From positions 5,722,001 to 5,786,000 of the forward strand of contig NZ_CP045309.1 of NCBI RefSeq assembly GCF_009671205.1: a DNA stretch of 64,000 nucleotides, read 5' to 3'. Below the pieces are notes generated by a model, which was given only the letters and a program-made list of their open reading frames with translations, was not told the DNA's origin and did not search any database. Both the position numbers and the translations under genes were made by a program. Of the stretch, positions 19,007 to 26,729 are shown one piece after another. This DNA comes from Micromonospora terminaliae (GTDB lineage Bacteria > Actinomycetota > Actinomycetes > Mycobacteriales > Micromonosporaceae). How positions within the stretch are numbered: the first letter of the stretch is position 1; the number at the start of each line of letters is the position of its first letter.

Positions 19007-19981
19007 CTAGGGATTGAGGGTGAAGGGGCGGAAGGTGCGGGGGCCGAAGAGGCGGTCCAGCACCTCGTCGAGTTCGCCGAGCAGCCGCCACGCGTCGTCG
19101 GGACGCGCGGCCGGCTTCGGGCGGCGGCAGCCGGCCGCGAAGGCGCGCAGCTCGCGCGGGGCCCGGTCGGCCATCAACCAGGTCATGCAGTGGGCGGCCA
19201 TGGCCAGGTCGGTGCCCGGGCCGGCGGGCCGCCGGGCGGTCACCTCGGCCGGGTACCAGTCCTCGTGGCCGGGAACCAGCGCCGGGACGGTCGCGCCGGG
19301 CTCGGCCGAGAAGCACCAGTCGACCAGGACCACGCCGTGCGCGTCCGGCTCGATGAGCACGTGCCGGGGGAGCACCGCGCCGTGCACCACCCCGGCGCGG
19401 TGGGCCAGGCCGAGGGCGACCAGCAGCCGCCGCCACATCCAGGCCGCGTCGCGCGGGTCCAGCCCGTCGGGGTACGCCCTGCGCACCTCGTCGAGGCTGT
19501 GCAGCCCGGGTGCCGCGGCCACCACGTTGACCAGCCGTTCCGCCCCGGTCGCCGGGTCGCGGACGGGCAGGTGGTCGACGAGCCGGGGCACGTACGGCAG
19601 GTGGCGCGGGTCGCCCCGCTCGGCGATCCGCCGCAGGGCGCGCGCCTCGCGGGCCATGAGGTCGTTGTCGGCCGGATCGCGGGGCAGCTTGAGCAGCCGG
19701 TCCCGCCCGACGTCGTGGAGATCGGCCAGGTCACCGGCGTACGCGATGCGGTGCAGGGTGTAGTCGCCGAGGCGGGTGCCCCGGCCGCCCCGCCAGCGGG
19801 CGGTCACCGTCCGGAGCGCGTCGGAGGCGGCGGCGCGTACCCCGGGGTCGACCGCGCCCAGCCGGTCGGGGTGCAGGGCCGTGACCAGCTCGCGGTAGCG
19901 GCGGGCCGGCGCGTCGGTGCCGAACAGGTCGGCGTCCCCCCGCGCGGCGGCGACCAGCCGGATCGCCTCCTCGGTCCTCAC
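19007..19981 (-). CDS. J-domain-like N-terminus fused to a protein-kinase-fold domain, probable pseudokinase
   Basis: 324 residues; the GTG start overlaps the Nudix stop (GTGA). Residues 1-60 resemble a short J-domain helix pair with an HPD motif (YRELVTALHPDRLG). The rest follows a kinase plan: a possible beta-3 lysine (RLLKLPRD), a helix-C glutamate (AREARALRRI), then VVHGAVLPRHVLIEPD and LVDWCFSAEPG. The catalytic loop lacks the HRD aspartate (HGA) and the following Asn (His), while the DFG-like Asp remains. It may bind ATP but is unlikely to transfer phosphate. A scaffold or sensor role beside the VWA protein is an inference. Confidence 0.7.
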   Translation of the reverse strand: MRTEEAIRLVAAARGDADLFGTDAPARRYRELVTALHPDRLGAVDPGVRAAASDALRTVTARWRGGRGTRLGDYTLHRIAYAGDLADLHDVGRDRLLKLPRDPADNDLMAREARALRRIAERGDPRHLPYVPRLVDHLPVRDPATGAERLVNVVAAAPGLHSLDEVRRAYPDGLDPRDAAWMWRRLLVALGLAHRAGVVHGAVLPRHVLIEPDAHGVVLVDWCFSAEPGATVPALVPGHEDWYPAEVTARRPAGPGTDLAMAAHCMTWLMADRAPRELRAFAAGCRRPKPAARPDDAWRLLGELDEVLDRLFGPRTFRPFTLNP

Positions 19982-20730
19982 CGCACCGTCTCCTCCCGGG
20001 CGGGGCGCAGCAGCGCCGGGTGGAGGAGCCGGGCGTCGCCGGCCCGGTAGAGCTTCGCCCGGGGGCCGCCGCGCGACCCGCCGCGTTCGGTGCTGGCGCC
20101 GGTGCTCTCCACGAAGCCCGGCACGGAGAGCACCTTGCGATGGAAGTTGCCGGCGTGCAGCGGGTGCCCCCAGACCGTCTCGTAGACGGCGCGCAACTCG
20201 GTGATGGTGAACTCGGGCGCCAGGAAGCGGGTGGCCAGCGGCGTGTACTCCAGCTTGGACCGGGCGCGCTCCAGGCCGTCGTCGATGATCCGGCCGTGGT
20301 CGAAGGCCAGCTGCCGGCTGGTCAGCGCGGTCACCGGCAGCCAGATCGCCTCGTCGGCGTCGGTGTCGGCGACCGGGTCGGGCAGGTCGGGGGCGAAGGC
20401 CAGGTGGGCCACCGAGACCACCCGCATGCGGGGGTCCCGGTCGGGCCCGCCGTAGGTGGCGAGCTGTTCCAGGTGGACGCGACGCAACCGCTCGCCGCCG
20501 AGCCCGGTCTCCTCGGCCAGCTCGCGCCGGGCGCCGGCGGCCAGGTCCTCGTCGGGGCGGACGAAGCCGCCGGGCAGCGCCCAGTGGCCCGCGTAGGGCG
20601 GGGCGGCCCGGCGGATCAGCAGCAGGTGCAGCGCGCCGTCGCGGATGGTCAGCGCCACCACGTCGACGGTGACGGCGACCGCCGGATAGTCCCGGGGGTC
20701 GTAGGCGGCGAGAAAGTCCTGCTCGTTCAC
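19978..20730 (-). CDS. Nudix hydrolase with C-terminal winged helix (NrtR-like)
   Basis: 250 residues. The Nudix box is complete: GGFVRPDEDLAAGARRELAEETGL. The C-terminal region (EFTITELRAVYETVWGHPLHAGNFHRKVLSVPGFVESTG) is the winged helix of NrtR-type regulators, which sense ADP-ribose or related NAD metabolites. Studied NrtR proteins usually have a damaged Nudix box, so this one may be both enzyme and regulator. It is first in the operon. A direct repeat in its leader (20752-20778) is a candidate operator. The start is a GTG with ACAGGA upstream. Confidence 0.85.
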   Translation of the reverse strand: MNEQDFLAAYDPRDYPAVAVTVDVVALTIRDGALHLLLIRRAAPPYAGHWALPGGFVRPDEDLAAGARRELAEETGLGGERLRRVHLEQLATYGGPDRDPRMRVVSVAHLAFAPDLPDPVADTDADEAIWLPVTALTSRQLAFDHGRIIDDGLERARSKLEYTPLATRFLAPEFTITELRAVYETVWGHPLHAGNFHRKVLSVPGFVESTGASTERGGSRGGPRAKLYRAGDARLLHPALLRPAREETVR

Positions 20731-20751
20731 GGCGTCCTGTCTCTGTCATCT

Positions 20752-20778
20752 TGAGAACAACTCAATCTGAGAACAACT
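20752..20778. promoter_or_regulatory. Direct-repeat operator candidate for the Nudix operon
   Basis: TGAGAACAACT occurs twice with a 16-bp period (20752-20762 and 20768-20778), 22 bases upstream of the Nudix regulator start. It is a markedly AT-richer patch than its surroundings. The regulator encoded by the first gene is the obvious ligand-responsive candidate to bind it. Confidence 0.55.
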
Positions 20779-20787
20779 TAGCGCACG

Positions 20788-20814
20788 AAAGAGGGGGCTT
20801 CAAGCCCCCTCTTT
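20788..20814 (-). terminator. Terminator of the htdX/fabG4-like operon
   Basis: AAAGAGGGGGCTT and AAGCCCCCTCTTT form perfect 13-bp arms, just beyond the MaoC-type stop at 20817 and before the Nudix operon leader. Confidence 0.88.
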
Positions 20815-20816
20815 CC

Positions 20817-21995
20817 TCAGCGGACGGTGCCCACCAGGTGCGGCCGCCCCTGCCGCGCGTCGTGCAGCGCGAAATCCCAGGTCGCGCCCGTGGCGGTGGC
20901 GCTGAAGGCCACCGTGGACGGCAGCGGCACCGGCAGCTTGAACGCCACCTCGACCGTGTAGGACTCCGGCAGCCGGCTCTCCAGCGCGGCCAGGCAGCGC
21001 GCCTTGCTCCACATGCCGTGGGCGATCGGGCGTGAAAAGCCGAACAGCCGAGCGCCCAGCCGCGAGGTGTGGATCGGGTTGTGGTCACCGGAGACCCGCG
21101 CGTAGTCGGTGCCCACCCGGGGAGTCACCCGCCAGTGCGCCGACGCGGCCGGCGCGCTCGGGCGGTCACCCGCGTCGCGCCGCGGACCACCGCCGGCCGC
21201 GCGCTCCCTCCCGAGGTACGTCGAGACGCCCCGCCAGACCTCCTCCCCGCCGACCGAGCCCACCAGCACCACGTCGAGCTGCCGGCCCCGCTCGTGCGGG
21301 CGAAGGTTCTCGGCGTACGTGCGGAAATCCACCGTCTCGCCGACCTCGACCGGCCGGTGCACGGTGATCCGGTTCGCCACGTGCACCACCCCGGTCAACG
21401 GGATGGGGAACTCCGGCGCCGTCATCAGCCGCAGCGACAGCGGAAAGCCCAGCACGTGCAGGTACGTCGCGGGCAGCCGGTCGGCCAGCCGGAACCCGCA
21501 CACCCGGTCGTAGTCGGCCAGGTGGGCCGGGTCGACCGGCACCCCGGCGACGCCCAGCTCGACCGCCGGCACGTCCGGCCGCCGCCGGCCGCCCCTGCCG
21601 GGCAGCGCCCCCAGCAGGGCCCGCCGGTAGAGCGCCCCCGGCGCCGGCAGCCGCGGCAGGTCGAGACGCAGGCGGCCGTCCGGCCCGGTGCGCTCCGGGG
21701 CCGTCAGGGTGGCCGCGCCGCCCGACGTGACCGCCGCGGCCGCGGCGGACAGGTCCCGCGTGCGGTCGTCGGCCAGCGCGGACAGGTCCCGCGTGCGGTC
21801 GTCGGCCAGCGCGGACAGGTCCTGGGTGTGGTCCTCAGCCAGCGCGGACAGGTCCTGGGTGGCCTCCACCGGCGCGACGTCCCGGGCGGCGAGCGCCGCG
21901 CGGGCCGAGGTGAGGTCCTGCGTCGGCCCCTCGATCAGCTCGTGCACCGACAGCTCCTCGGCCGGCTCCTCCGGCCGCTGCTTCCGCCGCGCCAT
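20817..21995 (-). CDS. MaoC-like (HtdX-type) 3-hydroxyacyl-thioester dehydratase with a repeat-bearing N-terminal tail
   Basis: 392 residues. The body is a double hotdog protein: an N-terminal MaoC_dehydrat_N-like half (PATYLHVLGFPLSLRLMT, HVANRITVHRPVEVGETVDF) and a C-terminal half with the hydratase motif DYARVSGDHNPIHTSRLGARLFGFSRPIAHGMWS, which has the Asp/His pair. It should hydrate or dehydrate acyl-CoA beside the FabG4-like reductase, as Mycobacterium HtdX does in htdX-fabG4-fadA2. Residues 30-100 hold a tandem 11-residue repeat (TQDLSALADDR). The ATG overlaps the fabG4-like TGA by one base. Confidence 0.88.
   Translation of the reverse strand: MARRKQRPEEPAEELSVHELIEGPTQDLTSARAALAARDVAPVEATQDLSALAEDHTQDLSALADDRTRDLSALADDRTRDLSAAAAAVTSGGAATLTAPERTGPDGRLRLDLPRLPAPGALYRRALLGALPGRGGRRRPDVPAVELGVAGVPVDPAHLADYDRVCGFRLADRLPATYLHVLGFPLSLRLMTAPEFPIPLTGVVHVANRITVHRPVEVGETVDFRTYAENLRPHERGRQLDVVLVGSVGGEEVWRGVSTYLGRERAAGGGPRRDAGDRPSAPAASAHWRVTPRVGTDYARVSGDHNPIHTSRLGARLFGFSRPIAHGMWSKARCLAALESRLPESYTVEVAFKLPVPLPSTVAFSATATGATWDFALHDARQGRPHLVGTVR
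21745..21863. repeat. 33-bp in-frame tandem repeat inside the MaoC-like gene
   Basis: Units begin at 21745, 21778, 21811 and 21844 (GCGGACAGGTCC...), nearly identical, encoding an 11-residue unit of the form TxDLSALAxDx. The region is an N-terminal linker outside the hotdog folds and is likely variable in copy number between strains. Confidence 0.88.
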
Positions 21996-23353
21996 CACGC
22001 CCCCAGCAGGCTCTGGCCGCAGACCCGGACCACGTTGCCGCTGACCGCGCCGCTCGCCGGCCAGGACAGCCAGCCGATCGTCTCGGCCACGTCCAACGGC
22101 AGGCCGCCCTGGGCCATGCTGTTCATCCGCCGGCCCGCCTCGCGGATCATCAGCGGGATCCGGGCGGTCAGCCGGGTCTCGATGAAACCGGGTGCGACCG
22201 CGTTGAGGCTGATGCCCCGCTCGCGCAGCACCGGGGCGAGGGAGTCGACCAGGCCGATCACCCCGGCCTTGCTCGTCGCGTAGTTGGTCTGGCCCCGGTT
22301 GCCGGCGATGCCGGCGATCGAGGAGACCGAGACGATCCGGCCACCGGCCGGGATGAGGTCCCGCTCCAGCAGCACGTCGTTGATCCGCTCCTGGCTGGAG
22401 AGGTTCACGTCGATCACCGAGTCCCAGCGGTCGGCGTCCATCCGGCCGAGCGTCTTGTCCCGGGTGATGCCCGCATTGTGCACCACCACGTCGACCCGCC
22501 CGTGCCGGCTCGCCAGATGCTGCGCCAGGCGGGTCGGGGCGTCCGGCGCGGTCAGGTCGAGCTGCACCGCACTGCCGCCGATCTCGTTGGCGACGGCGGC
22601 CAGCTCGTCCCCGGCCGCCGGGATGTCCAGCGCGACGACCGTGGCGCCGTCCCGCGCGAGCACCCGGGCCAGCGCCGCGCCGATGCCGCGGGCCGCCCCG
22701 GTGACCAGGACGACCTGACCGTCCAGCGGCCGGTCCCAGTCGGCCGGCGCGGCGGCCGTCCCGGCACCGACCCGGATCACCTGCCCGGAGACGTACGCGG
22801 ACCGGCCGCTGAGCAGGAAGCGCAGGGTGGACTCCAGGCTCACCGGGGTGCCCGCGTCGGCGTCCTTCGTGACGTACACGAGCTGCGCGGTCACGCCCCG
22901 GCCGAACTCCTTGCCGATGCTGCGGGTCAGCCCCTCCAGCGCCCGCTGGGCGGTCGCCTCCCGGGGCGAGCCGCACTCGGCCGGCGGGGTGCCCAGCACG
23001 ATCACCCGGCCGCTGGGCAGCAGCGCCCGGGCCTGCGGGTGGAAGAAGTCGTAGAGCTGGCGCAGGCCGGTGGAGTCGCTGATGCCGCTGGCGTCGTACA
23101 CCAGGGCCGCGAAGCGGGCGGCGGCGTCGGTGGCGGCGGCCGGGTCGACCAGCTCGACCCCGGCGGCGGTCAGGACCTTGCCGACCGGCTCGGCGAGCCG
23201 GCCGCCGGACGACGACCCGAGCAGGACCGGCCCGGGAACCAGCGGGTCGCCCGGCGTGTGCCGGCGCAGGCGGGGCGGGTCGGGCAGCCCGAGGCGCTTG
23301 ACCAGCGTGCGGCCGGCCCCCGTTTGGACGAAGCTCGCGTACCTGTCGGTCAT
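21995..23353 (-). CDS. fabG4: High-molecular-weight 3-oxoacyl-reductase, FabG4-type
   Basis: 452 residues with two Rossmann-like domains, as in mycobacterial FabG4, an NADH-dependent 3-ketoacyl-CoA/ACP reductase. The N-terminal flavodoxin-like domain has no catalytic motif. The C-terminal SDR domain has VLVTGAARGIGAALARVL, HNAGITRD, SVSSIAGIAGNRGQTNYATSKAG (catalytic Ser, Tyr, Lys) and NAVAPGFIETRL. It is divergent from the fadA2-like thiolase and shares the operator palindrome at 23362. Operon partner of the MaoC-like dehydratase. Confidence 0.92.
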   Translation of the reverse strand: MTDRYASFVQTGAGRTLVKRLGLPDPPRLRRHTPGDPLVPGPVLLGSSSGGRLAEPVGKVLTAAGVELVDPAAATDAAARFAALVYDASGISDSTGLRQLYDFFHPQARALLPSGRVIVLGTPPAECGSPREATAQRALEGLTRSIGKEFGRGVTAQLVYVTKDADAGTPVSLESTLRFLLSGRSAYVSGQVIRVGAGTAAAPADWDRPLDGQVVLVTGAARGIGAALARVLARDGATVVALDIPAAGDELAAVANEIGGSAVQLDLTAPDAPTRLAQHLASRHGRVDVVVHNAGITRDKTLGRMDADRWDSVIDVNLSSQERINDVLLERDLIPAGGRIVSVSSIAGIAGNRGQTNYATSKAGVIGLVDSLAPVLRERGISLNAVAPGFIETRLTARIPLMIREAGRRMNSMAQGGLPLDVAETIGWLSWPASGAVSGNVVRVCGQSLLGA

Positions 23354-23361
23354 AGGCGTAG

Positions 23362-23377
23362 CCTACTGGCGAGTAGG
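23362..23377. promoter_or_regulatory. TetR-type operator shared with the 15.5-kb site
   Basis: CCTAC-TGGCGA-GTAGG in the 54-base gap between divergent fabG4-like and fadA2-like genes. It matches CCTAC-GCACGA-GTAGG at 15477-15492 in both arms and in the last three spacer bases. Confidence 0.68.
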
Positions 23378-23407
23378 GTTCGGGCAACAGTTTCGAGGAG
23401 GCCGATC

Positions 23408-24700
23408 GTGCAGAGTGTCCGGCGGGTCGCGGTGATCGGCGGCAACCGCATCCCCTTCGCCCGTTCCAACTCGCGCTACGCCCACGCGTCCAACGCGGAC
23501 ATGCTCGGTGCGGCGCTGGACGGGCTGGTCGCCCGGTTCGGGCTGGCCGGGCAGCGGGTCGGCGAGGTGGTGGCCGGCGCCGTGCTCAAGCACTCCCGGG
23601 ACTTCAACCTCACCCGCGAGGTCGTACTCGGTTCCCGGCTCGACCCGCACACCCCGGCGTACGACATCCAGCAGGCCTGCGGCACCGGGCTGGAGGCCGC
23701 CATCCTGGTCGCCAACAAGATCGCCCTCGGGCAGATCGACGTCGGCATCGCCGGCGGCGTCGACACCACCTCCGACGCGCCGCTGGCCGTCAACGAGGAC
23801 CTGCGCCGGACCCTCATCCAGCTCAACTCGGCCCGCACCCTCGGCGAGCGGCTGAAGCTCGCCGCCAAGCTCCGCCCGCTCCAGCCGTTCAAGCCGGAGA
23901 TCCCGCGCAACGCCGAGCCGCGCACCGGGCTGTCGATGGGCGACCACGCCGCGAAGACCGCGCTCAGCTGGAACGTCGACCGGCAGGCCCAGGACGAGCT
24001 GGCACTCCGCTCGCACCAGCGGCTCGCCGCGGCGTACGAGAAGGGGTTCTTCGACGACCTCATGACCCCCTACCTGGGGCTCACCCGGGACCAGAACCTG
24101 CGCGCGGACACCAGCCTGGAGAAGCTCGGCTCGCTGAAGCCGGTCTTCGGGACCAAGGGGCCGGACGCCGAGCGGGCCACCATGACGGCGGGCAACTCCT
24201 CGCCCCTGACCGACGGCGCGTCGACGGTGCTGCTCGCGTCGGAGGAGTGGGCGCGCGAGCACCACCTGCCGGTGCTGGCCTGGTTCTCCTGGTCGGAGAC
24301 GGCGGCCGTCGACTTCGTGCACGGCGACGAGGGCCTGCTCATGGCCCCCGCCTACGCGGTGCCCCGGATGCTGGCCCGGGCCGGGCTGACCCTCCAGGAC
24401 TTCGACTACTACGAGATCCACGAGGCGTTCGCCTCGCAGGTGCTCGCCACCCTGGCCGCCTGGGAGTCGCCGGAGTTCTGCAAGGAGCGCCTCGGCCTCG
24501 ACGCGCCGCTCGGGTCGATCGACCGGGACAAGCTCAACGTCAACGGCTCCTCGCTGGCCGCCGGGCACCCGTTCGCGGCCACCGGCGGCCGGATCGTGGC
24601 GACCCTGGCCAAGCTGCTCGACCAGAAGGGGAGCGGGCGCGGGCTCATCTCCATCTGCGCGGCCGGTGGGCAGGGCGTGACCGCGATCCTGGAGCGCTGA
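23408..24700 (+). CDS. fadA2: Acetyl-CoA C-acyltransferase (thiolase), FadA2-type
   Basis: 430 residues from a GTG with CGAGGAGG upstream. Thiolytic cleavage of 3-ketoacyl-CoA, or the reverse condensation. YDIQQACGTGLEAAI has the nucleophilic Cys near residue 90; YYEIHEAFASQVL, NVNGSSLAAGHPFAATGGR and LISICAAGGQG hold the catalytic His and second Cys. Together with the divergent fabG4- and htdX-like genes it would form a beta-oxidation-like set. The long frame upstream of the GTG is a shadow of the fabG4-like gene. Confidence 0.94.
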   Translation: MQSVRRVAVIGGNRIPFARSNSRYAHASNADMLGAALDGLVARFGLAGQRVGEVVAGAVLKHSRDFNLTREVVLGSRLDPHTPAYDIQQACGTGLEAAILVANKIALGQIDVGIAGGVDTTSDAPLAVNEDLRRTLIQLNSARTLGERLKLAAKLRPLQPFKPEIPRNAEPRTGLSMGDHAAKTALSWNVDRQAQDELALRSHQRLAAAYEKGFFDDLMTPYLGLTRDQNLRADTSLEKLGSLKPVFGTKGPDAERATMTAGNSSPLTDGASTVLLASEEWAREHHLPVLAWFSWSETAAVDFVHGDEGLLMAPAYAVPRMLARAGLTLQDFDYYEIHEAFASQVLATLAAWESPEFCKERLGLDAPLGSIDRDKLNVNGSSLAAGHPFAATGGRIVATLAKLLDQKGSGRGLISICAAGGQGVTAILER

Positions 24701-24729
24701 CGCCGACGCCCGCCCGGGCGACGATCCGA

Positions 24730-24756
24730 GGCAACCCCGGCCGTGGCCTCCTCCGT
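24730..24756 (+). promoter_or_regulatory. Putative SigE-type promoter of the second sigma/partner operon
   Basis: GGCAACC at 24730-24736, a 16-base spacer and CCGT at 24753-24756, with TGAGG soon after. Matches the site at 10571-10597 in both boxes and in spacing. Confidence 0.65.
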
Positions 24757-24791
24757 CACCTGGGCATGAGGCGAGCGAGAGGCACCGGACC

Positions 24792-25307
24792 GTGAACCGG
24801 GCCGACGAGGACGAGTACCGGCAGTTCGTCGCCGTGCGGCTGGAGCCGCTGCGCCGCACGGCGTACCTGCTCTGCCGGGACTGGCACACCGCCGACGACC
24901 TGGTGTCCATCACGGTCGGCAAGCTCTACCGGCACTGGCGGCGGGTGCGCGCCGCGGAGAACGTCGACGCGTACGTCCGGGCCGTCCTGACCCACGCCTG
25001 GCTGGACGAGCGGCGGCGGCCCTGGCGGCGCGAACGGAGCACCGACGAACTGCCCGAGCAGGCCGACCTGGTCCTGCCGGAGCCGACGCTGGCCGACCGG
25101 GAGATGCTGCTGGACCTGTTGGGCCAACTGCCGCCCCGGCGCCGGGCGGTGCTCGTGCTCCGCTTCTACTGCGACATGTCCGTGGAGGAGACCGCCGACA
25201 TCCTGGGCATCAGCGCCGGGACGGTGAAGAGCCAGGCCGCCCGCGGACTCGATGCGCTGCGCCTGCTGATGACCGGCACCTCGTCGGCCCGGGGGGAGCT
25301 GTCATGA
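24792..25307 (+). CDS. SigE-family (ECF-type) RNA polymerase sigma factor, paralogue
   Basis: 171 residues, very close to the factor at 10618: RRTAYLLCRDWHTADDLVS in region 2 and MSVEETADILGISAGTVKSQAARGLDAL in region 4. The start is a GTG. The partner gene overlaps its stop as ATGA. The shared promoter and similar DNA-binding regions imply cross-recognition with the first copy. Confidence 0.92.
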   Translation: MNRADEDEYRQFVAVRLEPLRRTAYLLCRDWHTADDLVSITVGKLYRHWRRVRAAENVDAYVRAVLTHAWLDERRRPWRRERSTDELPEQADLVLPEPTLADREMLLDLLGQLPPRRRAVLVLRFYCDMSVEETADILGISAGTVKSQAARGLDALRLLMTGTSSARGELS

Positions 25308-26677
25308 CGTACCAGCAGCTGTTCGACGACCTGATCGGCGAGTCCCCGGTCTCCACCGTGGACGTGGAGCGGGTGATCGGCCGGCAGCGCCGGGCCCGCC
25401 GGCTGCGGATCGGCGCGGGGACCACCGCGGTCGCGGCGGCGGTGGTCGCGGTGGTCGTCGGTGCCAGCTCCCTCTTCGGTACGCCGCACGCCGCGCCCGC
25501 CCCGGTCACCACCCGCTCGCCCGCCCCCGACCGCTCCCCGACCTCGACGGACACCGTCGTGGCCGGCAGCGCCGAGGACCTGGCGCGGGTGCGGGACGCG
25601 GTGACCGACGGACTGCGTCGGGAGCTTCCCGAGCTGGCCTGGATCACTGGGATCGCGGGAAAGGACAGTCCGAAGCCGGTGATCAGCGATCAGACCGCCC
25701 GCGGCGGGGCGGGCGTGTACCGCCGGGTCGGCCTCTGGTTCCGGATCGGCCAGCGCGCCGGGCGGCTGTCGGTCCAGCTCAACCGGAACGGCGCGGAGGT
25801 CTGGGCGAATCGACCGCCGTGTCCCACGCGAGGGTTGGCCGCTCGTGAGTGCACCTCGACCGAGCGCCCGGACGGGACGAAGATCCGCTCCCGGCGGCTG
25901 ATGAGGTTCTTCGATGACACGGGCCGGTTGGCGCCCAAGGTCCTCGACGGCCGGGAGGTCGAGGTGTTACGGCCGGACGGCACCCTGATCTCGATATGGA
26001 CGCAGGGCGTCAGCGACGTGACCACACCCGATCTCCTGGTCCGGCTGGCTCTCGCCCCCGACCTCGTGTTCCCCCCGCTCGGGGCGGACCCCGACGTGAA
26101 CCTGATCCATCCCCAGAACGACGAGCACTACGAGATCGTCTCGCAGGATGTGCCGACCATCGCGCTCGGCCAAGCGGTCGCTGACGTGTCGCCGGGCGGG
26201 CTCACCTTTCTGCAGGGAGTCCGGGGGGCGACCCCCACCGGACCGGCGGGGCACTGGATGTGGTTCGGATTGCAACGGGGCGGCCTGCGGGGCGAGGGTG
26301 AGATCCGGATTCACCGGTTGCCGTTCGAGCTCAGCTGCGACAACCTCGCCGACCTGAGTCGCGACCAGCACTCCGGGCATGCGCACAGCGGGCAGTGCGC
26401 GGCGACGGTAGGGGCGGACGGCAACCGGTTGATCACCTTGCTGGACGAGGCGGGCAGTGGGATCACCTACAGCGTGTTCGTCCAGCGTCGGGACGGCGTG
26501 CTGGTCGAGGCGCTGGTCACCAACCGGATGGGGTGGATCGTCCCGCCGATGCCCGGTGGAGAAGGCGATGCCTGGCGGGCGATCCGCAACGCCGGGGACG
26601 GGCCTGCTCCGCCGTTGAGCCCGGACCAGCTCGCCGCGCTGGCCACGCACCCCGACCTGCTCGGCCTGCTGCCCTGA
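25304..26677 (+). CDS. Single-pass membrane protein, likely partner of the second SigE-type factor
   Basis: 457 residues, coupled to the sigma gene by an ATGA overlap. A short cytoplasmic segment (QQLFDDLIGESPVSTVDVERVIGRQRRARR) leads to one membrane helix (about 38-58, VAAAVVAVVVGASSLF) and a Pro/Ser/Thr linker, then an extracellular domain of about 380 residues with several Cys. It is longer than the partner at 11138, and the external parts do not obviously match, so the two would sense different things. No zinc anti-sigma motif was seen. Confidence 0.68.
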   Translation: MTYQQLFDDLIGESPVSTVDVERVIGRQRRARRLRIGAGTTAVAAAVVAVVVGASSLFGTPHAAPAPVTTRSPAPDRSPTSTDTVVAGSAEDLARVRDAVTDGLRRELPELAWITGIAGKDSPKPVISDQTARGGAGVYRRVGLWFRIGQRAGRLSVQLNRNGAEVWANRPPCPTRGLAARECTSTERPDGTKIRSRRLMRFFDDTGRLAPKVLDGREVEVLRPDGTLISIWTQGVSDVTTPDLLVRLALAPDLVFPPLGADPDVNLIHPQNDEHYEIVSQDVPTIALGQAVADVSPGGLTFLQGVRGATPTGPAGHWMWFGLQRGGLRGEGEIRIHRLPFELSCDNLADLSRDQHSGHAHSGQCAATVGADGNRLITLLDEAGSGITYSVFVQRRDGVLVEALVTNRMGWIVPPMPGGEGDAWRAIRNAGDGPAPPLSPDQLAALATHPDLLGLLP

Positions 26678-26682
26678 CGGCA

Positions 26683-26716
26683 ACGCCCGCCCGGATCATC
26701 GGATCCGGGCGGGCGT
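26683..26716. terminator. Bidirectional terminator hairpin
   Basis: Perfect 15-bp arms ACGCCCGCCCGGATC and its complement around ATCG, between convergent stops at 26677 and 26730. Confidence 0.88.
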
Positions 26717-26729
26717 CCTGCTTCTTCGT

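Noticed and set aside
21745..21863. CRISPR-like spacing in the 33-bp repeats
   Set aside because: Units abut with no spacers, keep the reading frame of a real gene, and there are no cas genes.
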